This document shows, piece by piece, positions 35,635 to 43,959 of a stretch of DNA of 64,000 bases; the first letter of the stretch is position 1, and every line of letters starts with the position of its first letter. The stretch is from Venenivibrio stagnispumantis (lineage in GTDB: Bacteria; Aquificota; Aquificia; Aquificales; Hydrogenothermaceae). The translations under genes were made by a program, and so were the position numbers. The stretch is taken from NCBI RefSeq assembly GCF_900182795.1, contig NZ_FXTX01000001.1:62001-126000 (forward strand), written 5' to 3'. Below the pieces are notes generated by a model. The model did no database searches, had not been told where the DNA came from, and worked only from the letters and a program-made list of their open reading frames with translations.

Positions 35635-36424
35635 GATGTCTAACAAGCCAGAATATAATAAATGCCATTAAGCTTCCTATCAATGTTAGGTATGAAGCTT
35701 TTCTTCCTTTGAGATGTTTTATAATTCTTGTGTGTAAAATAAATGCATAAAATAACCAAAGTAAAGATAACAATATCTGCTTTGGCTCCCAAATCCAATG
35801 TTTACCTATATAAAGTGCTGTCCATATAGATGAAGATATTAAAGCAAGACTAAGTGAAATAAAAGCAAATAATGTTGATTTATACTCTATATCTTGCAGT
35901 AATTTTATAGAAGAAGAAAATCTAACAACAAAAAAAGAGTTTAATTTTTTTCCCTTTAAATCTTTATCTGTTAGTATATACAAAACAGCAGATATTGTTG
36001 CTATTAATATCAATGCATACGTAAGAATAGAAAAACCAATATGCAGATAAAACCATATATTATTGTATTGATTTGCATTTGTCTCTAAGCTTTGTAAAGA
36101 TAAAGCAGTCAAAAATACTATGACAGGAGCAATTATAGAACCAAAATCTTGAAGTTGTCTTCTATATTTTAAAGAAAAAAGATAAAATAACATAGCAATT
36201 AAAAATGCAAGAAAAAATATTAAATCTTCTGAGGAAACAATAGCAAAACTCTTCGTTATAAAAGATTTTACGGTTATATATAAAATCTGCGATAAAAATC
36301 CAAGCCCAAAAAAACTATATCCTATCTTTTGCCCTAAATCTCTTTTCCCATATATATATATCCAAAAACCAATAGAAGACACAAAATAAAATATTAAACT
36401 AATCAAAATAAAAATTTTTAGCAC
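35624..36424 (-). CDS. CcsA/HemX-like cytochrome c assembly membrane protein
   Basis: This 266-residue polytopic protein, about 8 helices, belongs to the cytochrome c assembly (CcsA/ResC/HemX) group. The tryptophan-rich loop is represented by GKHWIWEPKQILLSLLWLFYA. It corresponds to the WGxYWxWDPKE motif of the family with partial conservation. Histidines flank the helices (LHIGFSILTYALI). It may move haem for c-type cytochromes, fitting the pentahaem cytochrome here, or be a HemX-type regulator of haem synthesis. No ResB/Ccs1 partner lies next to it. It is convergent with pyrE. Confidence 0.78.
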   Translation of the reverse strand: MLKIFILISLIFYFVSSIGFWIYIYGKRDLGQKIGYSFFGLGFLSQILYITVKSFITKSFAIVSSEDLIFFLAFLIAMLFYLFSLKYRRQLQDFGSIIAPVIVFLTALSLQSLETNANQYNNIWFYLHIGFSILTYALILIATISAVLYILTDKDLKGKKLNSFFVVRFSSSIKLLQDIEYKSTLFAFISLSLALISSSIWTALYIGKHWIWEPKQILLSLLWLFYAFILHTRIIKHLKGRKASYLTLIGSLMAFIIFWLVRHPTF

Positions 36425-36498
36425 TTTTAAACCCTTAAAAATTTTTTTTCGTTATAATAAATATAACAAAATTTTAGATAAAAAAGTAGGAGAAATGA

Positions 36499-38016
36499 AT
36501 GTTATCTATCATAAAAAGTGGTGGGAATATAGGTATAGATGGATATATAGCCTATGTTGAGGTAAGTATATCTCAGGGACTTCCCCAATTTATTATTGTA
36601 GGACTTCCGGATACAGCAGTAAAAGAAAGTAAAGAAAGGGTAAAAACAGCAATAGAAAATATAGGAATAAAATTTCCCCTTAAAAAAGTTGTTGTAAATT
36701 TAGCACCGGCTGATATTTTAAAACAAGGAACATTATATGATTTACCTATTGCAATTGGGATATTGGCAAATAGTGGAATAATAAAACAAGAAAGATTAGA
36801 AAAAACAGCTTTTATAGGTGAGCTTGCTTTAAATGGAGATTTAAGAGGTGTAAAAGGAATACTTCCTATTGCTATTAAATTAAAAGAAGAAGGTTTTGAA
36901 GAGTTTATACTTCCAAAAGCAAATGAAAAAGAAGCAGCCCTTGTAAAAGGATTAAATGTTTACGGATTTAACAATCTAAGGGAGATAATTGATTTTCTTA
37001 ATGGGGATTTAAAAATAGAGCCTGCTACCATTACAGAAGAAGATTTTAAAGAAAGTAAAAGAAGTTATATTGATTTTTCAGAGATTAAAGGACAACAAAC
37101 TGCAAAAAGAGCTTTGGAAATAGCAGCTGCCGGATTTCATAATGTTTTATTAATTGGTTCCCCAGGTTCAGGTAAAAGTATGCTTGCAAAAGCTTTTAAC
37201 TCTATACTGCCACCAATGAGCTTTGAAGAAGCAATAGAAACAACAAAAATCCATAGTGTTGCAGGTATATTAGAAGGATTTATTGTAAATGAAAGGACTA
37301 TCCGTTCGCCCCATTCCACAACCTCTGATATAGCACTTGTAGGTGGTGGAAGTTATCCAAAACCGGGAGAATTATCCCTTGCCCATAATGGAACATTATT
37401 TCTTGATGAACTTCCGGAATTTAAAAGGTCTGCCCTTGAAGCATTAAGACAGCCCCTTGAAGACAGAGTAGTAACAATTTCAAGAGCTTCAATGAAAATA
37501 ACATTTCCGGCAAAATTTCAATTAATAGCAGCTGCAAATCCATGTCCTTGTGGTTATAGATTTGACCCAAATAAAGAATGCAAATGCACTCCAATAGAGA
37601 TAAAAAGATACTTAGGAAAATTATCAGGTCCATTACTTGATAGAATAGATATCTCTATAACCGTTTTGCCTGTTAATCCGGAAGATTTATCAAAAAAACC
37701 TGTTGGTGAAAGTTCTACCCAAATAAGAGAAAGAGTGATAAAAGCAGTTGAAATCCAAAAAGAAAGATTTAAAAAAGAAAAGATAAATTTTAATAGTGAA
37801 ATGACACCAACATTAATAGAAAAATATGCAAACCTTTCAAAAGAAGCAGAAAATATACTTAATCTTTCAACAAAAAAATTTAATCTTACAGCAAGAAGTT
37901 ATCACAGAATTATAAAAGTAGCAAGAACCATAGCTGACCTATCAAATAATGAAAAAATAGAAGCTACACATATTATGGAAGCTATAAATTATAAAGTTAA
38001 TGAGAATCTATTTTAA
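36499..38016 (+). CDS. comM: YifB/ComM-type Mg-chelatase-like AAA+ ATPase
   Basis: The 505-residue protein has the three parts of this family. They are an N-terminal Lon-like S5 fold (about 1-175: QFIIVGLPDTAVKESKERVK), a central AAA+ domain with Walker A LLIGSPGSGKSML and Walker B TLFLDELPEF, and a C-terminal helical domain. A cysteine cluster NPCPCGYRFDPNKECKC lies after sensor 1, as in the family. In Vibrio and others, ComM is a branch-migration helicase that helps integrate transformed DNA. Natural competence here is inference. RBS GTAGGAG precedes ATG 36499. It converges with motE. Confidence 0.9.
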   Translation: MLSIIKSGGNIGIDGYIAYVEVSISQGLPQFIIVGLPDTAVKESKERVKTAIENIGIKFPLKKVVVNLAPADILKQGTLYDLPIAIGILANSGIIKQERLEKTAFIGELALNGDLRGVKGILPIAIKLKEEGFEEFILPKANEKEAALVKGLNVYGFNNLREIIDFLNGDLKIEPATITEEDFKESKRSYIDFSEIKGQQTAKRALEIAAAGFHNVLLIGSPGSGKSMLAKAFNSILPPMSFEEAIETTKIHSVAGILEGFIVNERTIRSPHSTTSDIALVGGGSYPKPGELSLAHNGTLFLDELPEFKRSALEALRQPLEDRVVTISRASMKITFPAKFQLIAAANPCPCGYRFDPNKECKCTPIEIKRYLGKLSGPLLDRIDISITVLPVNPEDLSKKPVGESSTQIRERVIKAVEIQKERFKKEKINFNSEMTPTLIEKYANLSKEAENILNLSTKKFNLTARSYHRIIKVARTIADLSNNEKIEATHIMEAINYKVNENLF

Positions 38017-38450
38017 GGTTTATTTTCATTCTTAATTTCTGTTAAGGCTTTAACTATTTTGTTCACCATTTGAGGGTCTGTATTTTGTAGTACAGCACCG
38101 GCTTTTTTTTCATTCATATTGTATATGATATATGCTGCTATTTTTGGGTCATCTATTTTAGATAATTTTTGTCCGGCAAGTTCTGGATCCATTTTTTCAA
38201 ATATTTTTGCTAAATTTTTATATCTTTCTTGTTGCATAGCTTTTTTTTCATTTTCTATCTGAGTTTTTAAAGCTTCAAGAGCTTCTTTTTCTTTCTTAAT
38301 TTGTTCTAATAATGCCTGATTTTTTTCTATCTCCTTTCTTAAAGATTCTCTTGCTTCTTCTATCCTTTTTAGTTCTTTTTTGGTTTCTTTTTCTTCTATC
38401 TGGGCAAAAGTTATATTACATATTAATAAGCTTATTATTAAAAATCTCAT
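38013..38450 (-). CDS. MotE-like flagellar chaperone/MgtE-N-domain protein
   Basis: The about 145-residue protein starts with a hydrophobic segment ending ITFAQ, a signal peptide or anchor. A long charged coiled coil follows (about 20-85) and a small C-terminal MgtE-N-like helical domain (ILARIFEK-type: NLAKIFEKMDPELAGQKL, then KIAAYIIYNMNEKKAGAVL). MotE in Campylobacterota stabilises the stator partner MotB, and the location just after motA-motB-fliJ agrees. I chose ATG 38450 with AGG upstream at normal distance, not TTG 38456, where the same AGG is too close. It overlaps the fliJ-like gene by about 35 nt. Confidence 0.75.
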   Translation of the reverse strand: MRFLIISLLICNITFAQIEEKETKKELKRIEEARESLRKEIEKNQALLEQIKKEKEALEALKTQIENEKKAMQQERYKNLAKIFEKMDPELAGQKLSKIDDPKIAAYIIYNMNEKKAGAVLQNTDPQMVNKIVKALTEIKNENKP

Positions 38451-38826
38451 TAGCAAGCCTATTCTCCTTCTCTATCTCTGATTTTTGTAAGACCTTCATA
38501 AGATATTCCTGATATAAAGATACTGCTTTATTTTCAGCCTTTATTTTTTTCATTTTTTCTTCTAATTTTTCAAGCTGTTTTTCTAACTCTTCCACCTGTT
38601 TTTCCAACTCTTCCATCTGTTTTAATATATACAGTCCGTAAGCTATCAGATTTTGTGCTTCATAAACAGTTTTAGGTTCTATATTTTTTATTTTTTTGTA
38701 TTCCTCATTTAAAACTTCTTTTTTTAATTCAAGGTCTAAAAATTTACTTCTAAGCTGGTCTAATTCTAATCTTAGCTGGTTTAACATAAATTCCTGATAC
38801 CTTTTAATCAGATTTATTACCCTCAT
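38416..38826 (-). CDS. FliJ-like flagellar export coiled-coil protein
   Basis: The 136-residue protein is almost entirely alpha-helical coiled coil rich in E, K and L, with few glycines. The size and composition match FliJ, the soluble stalk protein of the flagellar export ATPase FliI. FliJ sequences diverge strongly, so the name rests chiefly on location between motB and motE and on the helical pattern (LIKRYQEFMLNQLRLELDQL). It overlaps motB by 23 nt and the following gene by 35 nt. A general coiled-coil protein is the alternative. Confidence 0.65.
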   Translation of the reverse strand: MRVINLIKRYQEFMLNQLRLELDQLRSKFLDLELKKEVLNEEYKKIKNIEPKTVYEAQNLIAYGLYILKQMEELEKQVEELEKQLEKLEEKMKKIKAENKAVSLYQEYLMKVLQKSEIEKENRLANEIFNNKLINM

Positions 38827-39568
38827 TTTTATTAACCTCTTTTTGCTTTAATTCTTCTAACTGTGGTTCCTTATCTGTTCCGGTTATTATTGTTATTTCT
38901 ATTCTTCTATTCATTGCCCTTCCTTGAGGAGTAGTATTAGGTACTAATGGTCTTGTATCTGCATATCCGGAAACAACAAAAAGTTTTGGATCAATTTTTC
39001 CACTTTCTATTAAAAATCTAGCTACTGCTGCTGCCCGTGCTGCAGATAGCTCCCAATTAGATGGATAAATACAACTATCACTTGGTGGTATATTATCTGT
39101 ATGTCCTTCTACACTTATAGGATAACTAAATTCTTTAAATGCTTTTGCAAGTTGCTCTAATAAATTTTTATATTCAGGTTTTATCACTGCACTGCAACTA
39201 TCAAAAAGTATATAATCCAATATTTTTATCTTTACTCCTTCCGGTACATACTCAACAGATACCTTTCCTTCAAGTCCAAGCTGTTTTATTATTTTTTCTG
39301 CTTTTTCTTTTAATTTTTTCTTTTCTTCAGATTTTGATTTTTTTACTCCAATCCCTTCAATTATAGAAGGCGGAGCAGTTGTGGATATAGGTTTAAATGA
39401 AAAAGCTGCAGAAATTGCCTCAACAAAAGATGCAAGTTTCTTTTTATCTATTGTAGATATTGCAAAAAGAGCTATAAACAAAGCAAGTAATAAACTCAAG
39501 AAATCTGCATAAGGAACTGCCCAGCGTTCTCCTGCACCATGCTCTTCATGTTTTTTCTTTCTTGCCAT
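38804..39568 (-). CDS. motB: Flagellar stator protein MotB
   Basis: MotB is the peptidoglycan-anchoring half of the proton or sodium stator. A short basic cytosolic head (MARKKKHEEHGAGERW) is followed by one transmembrane helix with the ion-carrying aspartate in VPYADFLSLLLALFIALF (about residue 23). A plug/linker follows, then a C-terminal OmpA-like peptidoglycan-binding domain (VEGHTDNIPPS, LSAARAAAVARFL, GYADTRPL, NRRIEITI). The aspartate is kept, so it should conduct ions. It lies 1 nt after motA and overlaps fliJ by 23 nt. Confidence 0.94.
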   Translation of the reverse strand: MARKKKHEEHGAGERWAVPYADFLSLLLALFIALFAISTIDKKKLASFVEAISAAFSFKPISTTAPPSIIEGIGVKKSKSEEKKKLKEKAEKIIKQLGLEGKVSVEYVPEGVKIKILDYILFDSCSAVIKPEYKNLLEQLAKAFKEFSYPISVEGHTDNIPPSDSCIYPSNWELSAARAAAVARFLIESGKIDPKLFVVSGYADTRPLVPNTTPQGRAMNRRIEITIITGTDKEPQLEELKQKEVNKNEGNKSD

Positions 39569-39569
39569 T

Positions 39570-40334
39570 TTATTCTTTACCTTCTTCTGCTTCTTGTCCT
39601 GTATAAATCATAAGTTGCTCTTTTAACATTTTAGGATTTTTAGATAAAGCTATACCAATAATTCCTTCCAGTATCATCTCTCTTGTTTTTATTATATCTT
39701 TAGCCTTTGCTTTCATTTTATGCCCGAATGGTCCAAATAAAAGATAAGAAGAAACTATACCTGTAACTGTTGCTGTAAAAGCTCCTGCAATACCTTCTGC
39801 CATTTCAACCGGATTTTCAAGTCTTTTTAAAGCTAAAATCAATCCCATAACTGCACCAACAAGTCCAAAAACAGGAGTTGTTTCTCCGGCAGTTATCCAA
39901 TATTTAGCAGCTCCTTCATAATATTCTTCTATTTCTCCTATTTCTAACTCTAACCTTTCTCTTATAGCTTCCGGTTCTACACCATCAACAAGCATTTGAA
40001 GACCTTTTCTAAAAAATGGGTCATCAATATTTGCAATTTCTGTTTCTATGGATAATATTCCTTCTTTTCTTGCTTTTTCTGCCAGAGATATTATTTTGTT
40101 TAATGTTTCCATTGGATTTAAATTAGGATTTCCAAAAACAATTTTTAGCTCTTTATAAGCTGCTACAACATATTTTTGTTTAGTTGCAACTGCTGCTGCT
40201 GATAATGTTGTAGGCACAACTATGATTATAGATGATATATGAATTAGCCCAAGGGGATTTCCTCCTTCTAATATATCCCCAACTGCAAAAAGAACTAAAG
40301 CTGCAATTATTCCCCCTATAACTGTTAAATCCAC
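39570..40334 (-). CDS. motA: Flagellar stator protein MotA
   Basis: MotA is the four-helix membrane subunit of the stator. Helices lie near residues 2-22, 32-50, 148-168 and 180-202. A large cytosolic loop between helices 2 and 3 carries charged residues (RERLELEIGEIEEYYE) that contact the rotor protein FliG. The signatures GLVGAVMGLILAL and AEGIAGAFTATVTGIVSSY match the family. RBS AGGAGG lies before ATG 40334. It heads motA-motB-fliJ-motE, which together imply a motile cell. No fli/flg structural genes are in the window. Confidence 0.94.
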   Translation of the reverse strand: MDLTVIGGIIAALVLFAVGDILEGGNPLGLIHISSIIIVVPTTLSAAAVATKQKYVVAAYKELKIVFGNPNLNPMETLNKIISLAEKARKEGILSIETEIANIDDPFFRKGLQMLVDGVEPEAIRERLELEIGEIEEYYEGAAKYWITAGETTPVFGLVGAVMGLILALKRLENPVEMAEGIAGAFTATVTGIVSSYLLFGPFGHKMKAKAKDIIKTREMILEGIIGIALSKNPKMLKEQLMIYTGQEAEEGKE

Positions 40335-40418
40335 TATATAGCCTCCTTCTTAATTGCCCAAAATTTATTGTGATTTATTATAATATACAATCCAAAATTA
40401 ATACAACTTCAAATTTTT

Positions 40419-40565
40419 TTACTCTTCTTTATTATTTTTCATATACTTAATTAATCCATAAATGGCTATAAAAACTAAAAATAACCATGTCAAAAGTAAT
40501 GCTGAATACTCTATAAGTAAAACAGGATTTTTTAACATCTCCCTACCATGTAAAAAAATATCCAT
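40419..40565 (-). CDS. Small 48-aa single-pass membrane protein
   Basis: A minus-strand ATG at 40565 follows an excellent Shine-Dalgarno (AGGAGG, 9-10 nt upstream). It opens a 48-codon frame ending in TAA at 40419. The product begins MDIFLHGREML, has one strongly hydrophobic helix (about residues 16-40, LIEYSALLLTWLFLVFIAIY) and a basic tail KYMKNNKEE. This is typical of small subunits of membrane complexes, for example of oxidases. I do not recognise the family. It lies 84 nt upstream of motA on the same strand and could share its transcript. The opposite frame is not a better candidate. Confidence 0.6.
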   Translation of the reverse strand: MDIFLHGREMLKNPVLLIEYSALLLTWLFLVFIAIYGLIKYMKNNKEE

Positions 40566-40639
40566 AATTGCAACCTCCTATTTAAATATATTAAATTTTA
40601 GATTAAATAAAATCTTAGTGCAACTTTATTTTAAACTAT

Positions 40640-40667
40640 TTGCATTATTTAGAAAATATTATATAAT
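40640..40667 (+). promoter_or_regulatory. Strong promoter for the DUF2203 leader RNA
   Basis: TTGCAT (40640-40645) and a perfect TATAAT (40662-40667) are spaced by 16 nt. Transcription would start near 40674, just before the structured leader. Confidence 0.65.
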
Positions 40668-40673
40668 TTATTG

Positions 40674-40791
40674 TCAGGAGGTAAGTGTGGATAAATACCG
40701 CCTGCCGGGAGATATCCACAAATAAATAAGGCGGATTATAAATACCCGGTCCAAAGCTACTTACTGCTTTGGTAAGAAAGGTAAATAAAAG
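40674..40791 (+). ncRNA. Structured 5' leader RNA of the DUF2203 gene, possible novel riboswitch
   Basis: Between the promoter and ATG 40792 lie five GC-richer paired elements in otherwise AT-rich DNA. P1 is TGTGGATA (40686-40693) with TATCCACA (40713-40720). P2 is CCGCCT (40698-40703) with AGGCGG (40729-40734). P3 is GCCGGG (40704-40709) with CCCGGT (40745-40750). P4 is a hairpin CCAAAGC (40751-40757) with GCTTTGG (40766-40772). The loop of P4 (ACTTAC, 40759-40764) is complementary to GTAAGT at the RNA 5' end (40681-40686). P1, P2 and P3 interleave, so they are pseudoknotted or mutually exclusive. The pattern does not match any riboswitch class I know. Confidence 0.5.
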
Positions 40792-41217
40792 ATGATTATA
40801 AAATATTATAGTGTAAATGAAGCAAATAAAATATTACCACAACTTAAAGCTCTTGTTGAAGAAATAAAAGAAAAAAGAGAACTATTATATAATGAAATAG
40901 AAAGACATGAATTATTAGAAGAGGAAGATAAAGATAATATATTAGAGCTAATGTATACAAAAACACAGATTAATACCTTAGATGCAGAAATTAGAGAACT
41001 TATTGAAATTATTGAAAGTTTTGGAGTGTATGTAAAAGGATTAGACCCATTTTTGATAGATTTTCCTTCTGAACATAATGGAGAAGCTATCTTCCTTTGT
41101 TGGAAAGAAGGTGAAGAAAGAATAGAATGGTGGCATAAAATTCATGAAGGATTTGCCGGAAGAAAACATATATCGGAACTAAATAAAGATAATCCTACTA
41201 AATTTTTTTATAAATAG
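40792..41217 (+). CDS. DUF2203-family protein
   Basis: The 141-residue protein matches the DUF2203 family. The N-terminal YYSVNEANKILPQLK is followed by a long charged helical hairpin (about 15-85). The conserved C-terminal part has VKGLDPFLIDFPS, EAIFLCWKEGE and WWHKIHEGFAGRKHI. The family has no established function that I know of. It is small, soluble and conserved in thermophiles and Bacillus-like species. Here it is under its own promoter and a structured leader RNA, which hints at ligand- or factor-controlled expression. RBS AAAGG is 10 nt before ATG 40792. The 3' end overlaps the convergent bioC by 20 nt. Confidence 0.82.
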   Translation: MIIKYYSVNEANKILPQLKALVEEIKEKRELLYNEIERHELLEEEDKDNILELMYTKTQINTLDAEIRELIEIIESFGVYVKGLDPFLIDFPSEHNGEAIFLCWKEGEERIEWWHKIHEGFAGRKHISELNKDNPTKFFYK

Positions 41218-41905
41218 CACTAATAAAGATTAATTTGTAATTTAAAAAAGCCGGCTTTGTATAGTTTTTAAATTTATCAACAATTTTTTTCTTTTCTCCT
41301 ACGGTTTTACCTTTTTTTCCTACGGCAGAGCCGGTTTTATGCAGATGCTCTAATAAAGATATTCCATCTTTAAAAGATATAAAAAACTCTTTTTCAAAAG
41401 ATTGCTTAATAATAAAATCATTTTCTTTTAATATTTTAAGCAGTTGATTTTTGTCTAAGAAATCAAAATTTTCCTCTCCGATTATAGTTTCTACTATTTT
41501 TAATGAACCTTTTACGGGCATATTAAATATAAAATAGCCATTTTCTTTTAAAACTCTTTTTATCTCTGCTACTGATTTTTTTAAATCTGTCCAGTGTAAG
41601 CTAAAATTGGATAAAGCAAAATCAAAGATATTATTTTTAAATGGTAGATTTTCAATATCTGCAACAACTACTTTTTTATTTTTTCTTTTATAATGATTTG
41701 CCATATTAAATGATATATCTATACCAATAATATCTTTTTTTATATATTCATATAAAAAACCGGTTCCACAACCAAGGTCTATACCTTTTCCTTTAATATC
41801 TTTTGCTATCTCTGATAAAATTTTTGCAGAATGTTTTTGAATTACTGCCTCTTTCTCATAAATATCTGCTGCTCTTGAAAAAGATAATTTAATAATTTTA
41901 TTCAA
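41198..41905 (-). CDS. bioC: Malonyl-ACP O-methyltransferase, biotin synthesis
   Basis: BioC methylates malonyl-ACP so that fatty-acid enzymes can build the pimeloyl chain. The 235-residue SAM methyltransferase has the BioC-type N terminus (FSRAADIYEKEAVIQKHSA), motif I GIDLGCGTGF (about 41-50) and the FALSNFSLHWTDL segment. That segment is especially characteristic of BioC. It overlaps the BioH-like gene by 8 nt, giving the classical BioC-BioH pair on one transcript. This context raises confidence over a generic methyltransferase. Confidence 0.88.
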   Translation of the reverse strand: MNKIIKLSFSRAADIYEKEAVIQKHSAKILSEIAKDIKGKGIDLGCGTGFLYEYIKKDIIGIDISFNMANHYKRKNKKVVVADIENLPFKNNIFDFALSNFSLHWTDLKKSVAEIKRVLKENGYFIFNMPVKGSLKIVETIIGEENFDFLDKNQLLKILKENDFIIKQSFEKEFFISFKDGISLLEHLHKTGSAVGKKGKTVGEKKKIVDKFKNYTKPAFLNYKLIFISAIYKKI

Positions 41906-42554
41906 CGATTAAATCCTTTATCAAATCTTTATTTTCTAAAAATGGAGCATGATTAGAATTTGTTAGATAAATTACCGGCTCTTTAATAATATTTTTACAA
42001 AATAAAGTAGCATATGGATTAACAATTATATCATCCTTTCCATGAATTATAAAAGCTTTTTTGTTCAAAAATTTTTCTGTTAAATCAATATTTATAAAAT
42101 CTTTAAGTAATTTAATACTTCCTTCTTTTTCCGGAAGTTTAATATCTCTAAACTCATCAGAAGTGGCATTTTTTCTAAAGTTATAGATAGTATTTTCAAA
42201 ATCTTTTTGAAGATTTATTAAGAATGCTTTTATAAATTTTGGATTTGAGCCAAGATTTATATCATTAAATTTAGGAGAAAAACCTATAAGGATTAATTTA
42301 TCTATATTTTCTGTCTGTAAAGCAGTTAAAAAAGATACGGTAGCCCCTATTGACCATCCTATCAGATTTACTTTTTCTTTTTGAGAGTTTATTATATTTG
42401 CAATTTGTAAGCTAAAATCCTGTAAAGATTGATACTCTCTATTTTCCCCATGGGATGGTAAATCTAAAAATAAGGCATTTTTTATGTTAAAATAATCTTT
42501 CCATATATTTTTATCAAAGCTCCATCCGTGTATAAAAATATGCTTTATTTCCAT
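41898..42554 (-). CDS. BioH-like pimeloyl-ACP methyl ester esterase
   Basis: The 218-residue alpha/beta hydrolase has the oxyanion region IHGWSFD, nucleophile motif LIGWSIGATV (serine about residue 76), the acid in IIHGKDDIIV and the catalytic histidine in NSNHAPF. BioH removes the methyl group added by BioC once the pimeloyl chain is complete. The identification depends on adjacency to bioC, since alpha/beta hydrolases are hard to separate by sequence. It could be a functional replacement (BioG/BioV-like) rather than a true orthologue. It is divergent from der, 51 nt apart. Confidence 0.8.
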   Translation of the reverse strand: MEIKHIFIHGWSFDKNIWKDYFNIKNALFLDLPSHGENREYQSLQDFSLQIANIINSQKEKVNLIGWSIGATVSFLTALQTENIDKLILIGFSPKFNDINLGSNPKFIKAFLINLQKDFENTIYNFRKNATSDEFRDIKLPEKEGSIKLLKDFINIDLTEKFLNKKAFIIHGKDDIIVNPYATLFCKNIIKEPVIYLTNSNHAPFLENKDLIKDLIVE

Positions 42555-42605
42555 CCGATTAATTTTATCATAAAATATAAATAAAATAAATTCTTAGGAG
42601 AGAAA

Positions 42606-43955
42606 ATGTTTAGAGTAGCAATTGTTGGAAGACCTAATGTTGGAAAATCTTCTCTTTTTAATAAAATTATAAGAAAGAGAAAAGCTATTGTTGAAGATAT
42701 TCCGGGAGTAACAAGAGATAGAATTATAAGCACGGCAGATTGGAGAGGTTATAAATTTGAGATTGTAGATACAGGTGGATTTACAACCGATGAAGAAGAT
42801 AAATTTGCACCTTATATAAGAAGACAGATAGAAAAAGAGCTTGAACTATCTGATATGTTTATATTTGTTGTAGATGGGAAAGAAGGACTTACAGCTCTTG
42901 ATAAAGAGATAGCAGAAATATTAAGAAGAACCAAAAAACCGGTAATAGTTGCAGTAAATAAAATAGATAATCCTAATGATGAAAAAAATATATATGAATT
43001 TTATGAACTTGGATTTGAGAAAATATATCCGGTTTCTTCTATCCAAAAATTCGGTATAGCCGAAATACTTGATGAAATCATAAATAATATGCCTGAATAT
43101 GAAAAAGAGATATCAAGGATATCAGAAAAGGAAGAAGAAGAGGAAAAGGAAGAAGTTATAAAAGTTGCAATTGTTGGAAAGCCTAATGCCGGTAAATCTT
43201 CTCTTTTAAATGCAATAGTAGGAGAAGAAAGGGCATTAGTTTCTGATATTCCCGGAACAACAAGAGATACGGTAGATACATTATTTGAATGGAAAGATAA
43301 TAAAATATTATTCCTTGATACTGCCGGTATGAGAAAAAAATCAAAAGTAGAATATGGTTTAGAGTTTTACTCTGTTGGTAGAACCTTGGAAGCAATAGAA
43401 AAAGCAGATGTCGTTATTCTTGTTATAGATGCAACAGAAGGGGCTACAGAGCAAGATACAAAAATTGCAGGATTGATACAAAGAAGATATAAACCGGCTA
43501 TTATCGTAATAAATAAAATAGATATGCTTAAAAATGAAAATGAGATAAATAAAGTAGTAAATCAGGTAAAAGAAAAGTTATATTTCATCCCTTATGCTCC
43601 TATAATACTAACTTCTGCAAAAGAAAGAAAAGGAATTAAAAAATTAATTGAAACTATAATAGATGTTTATAATCAAAGCTGGAAAAGGGTAGGCACAGGA
43701 CAACTTAACAGAGCCATAAAACAGATACTTTCAATAAGACAACCTCCATCTTATCAAGGAAAACCTTTAAAAATCTATTATGCTACTCAGCTTGAAGGAA
43801 AACCTCCGGCTTTCTTACTTTTTGTAAATAATCCGGAAGGTTTTAAACCAAATTATGTAAAATTCCTTGAAAATAGTATTAGACAGATACTTGGATTTGA
43901 AAATACACCTATAAAACTTATATTTAGAGGAAAAGAAGAAGAGAAGAAAAAATAA
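42606..43955 (+). CDS. der: Ribosome-biogenesis GTPase Der
   Basis: Der (EngA) has two tandem GTPase domains and a C-terminal KH-like domain; it assists 50S subunit maturation. In domain 1, G1 is GRPNVGKS (about residues 8-15), G3 is DTGG and G4 is NKID. In domain 2, G1 is GKPNAGKS (about 194-201), G3 is DTAGMR and G4 is NKID. The tail AFLLFVNNPEGFKPNYVKFLENSIR fits the KH domain. The 449-residue length is standard. RBS AGGAG precedes ATG 42606. Confidence 0.97.
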   Translation: MFRVAIVGRPNVGKSSLFNKIIRKRKAIVEDIPGVTRDRIISTADWRGYKFEIVDTGGFTTDEEDKFAPYIRRQIEKELELSDMFIFVVDGKEGLTALDKEIAEILRRTKKPVIVAVNKIDNPNDEKNIYEFYELGFEKIYPVSSIQKFGIAEILDEIINNMPEYEKEISRISEKEEEEEKEEVIKVAIVGKPNAGKSSLLNAIVGEERALVSDIPGTTRDTVDTLFEWKDNKILFLDTAGMRKKSKVEYGLEFYSVGRTLEAIEKADVVILVIDATEGATEQDTKIAGLIQRRYKPAIIVINKIDMLKNENEINKVVNQVKEKLYFIPYAPIILTSAKERKGIKKLIETIIDVYNQSWKRVGTGQLNRAIKQILSIRQPPSYQGKPLKIYYATQLEGKPPAFLLFVNNPEGFKPNYVKFLENSIRQILGFENTPIKLIFRGKEEEKKK

Positions 43956-43959
43956 TGTA

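Noticed and set aside
40462-40725. 87-residue plus-strand frame
   Set aside because: It is antisense to the better-supported 48-aa small protein and runs through the promoter and the leader RNA.
40687-40728. Possible 14-codon leader peptide starting GTG after GGAGGTAA
   Set aside because: The putative RBS and GTG are also the paired P1 and 5'-end elements; no attenuation-type codon run is present. RNA structure explains the region better, though a leader peptide cannot be fully excluded.
40674-40791. HDV-like or twister ribozyme
   Set aside because: The order of paired segments (1-2-3-1'-2'-3') and the missing conserved loop residues do not fit either class.
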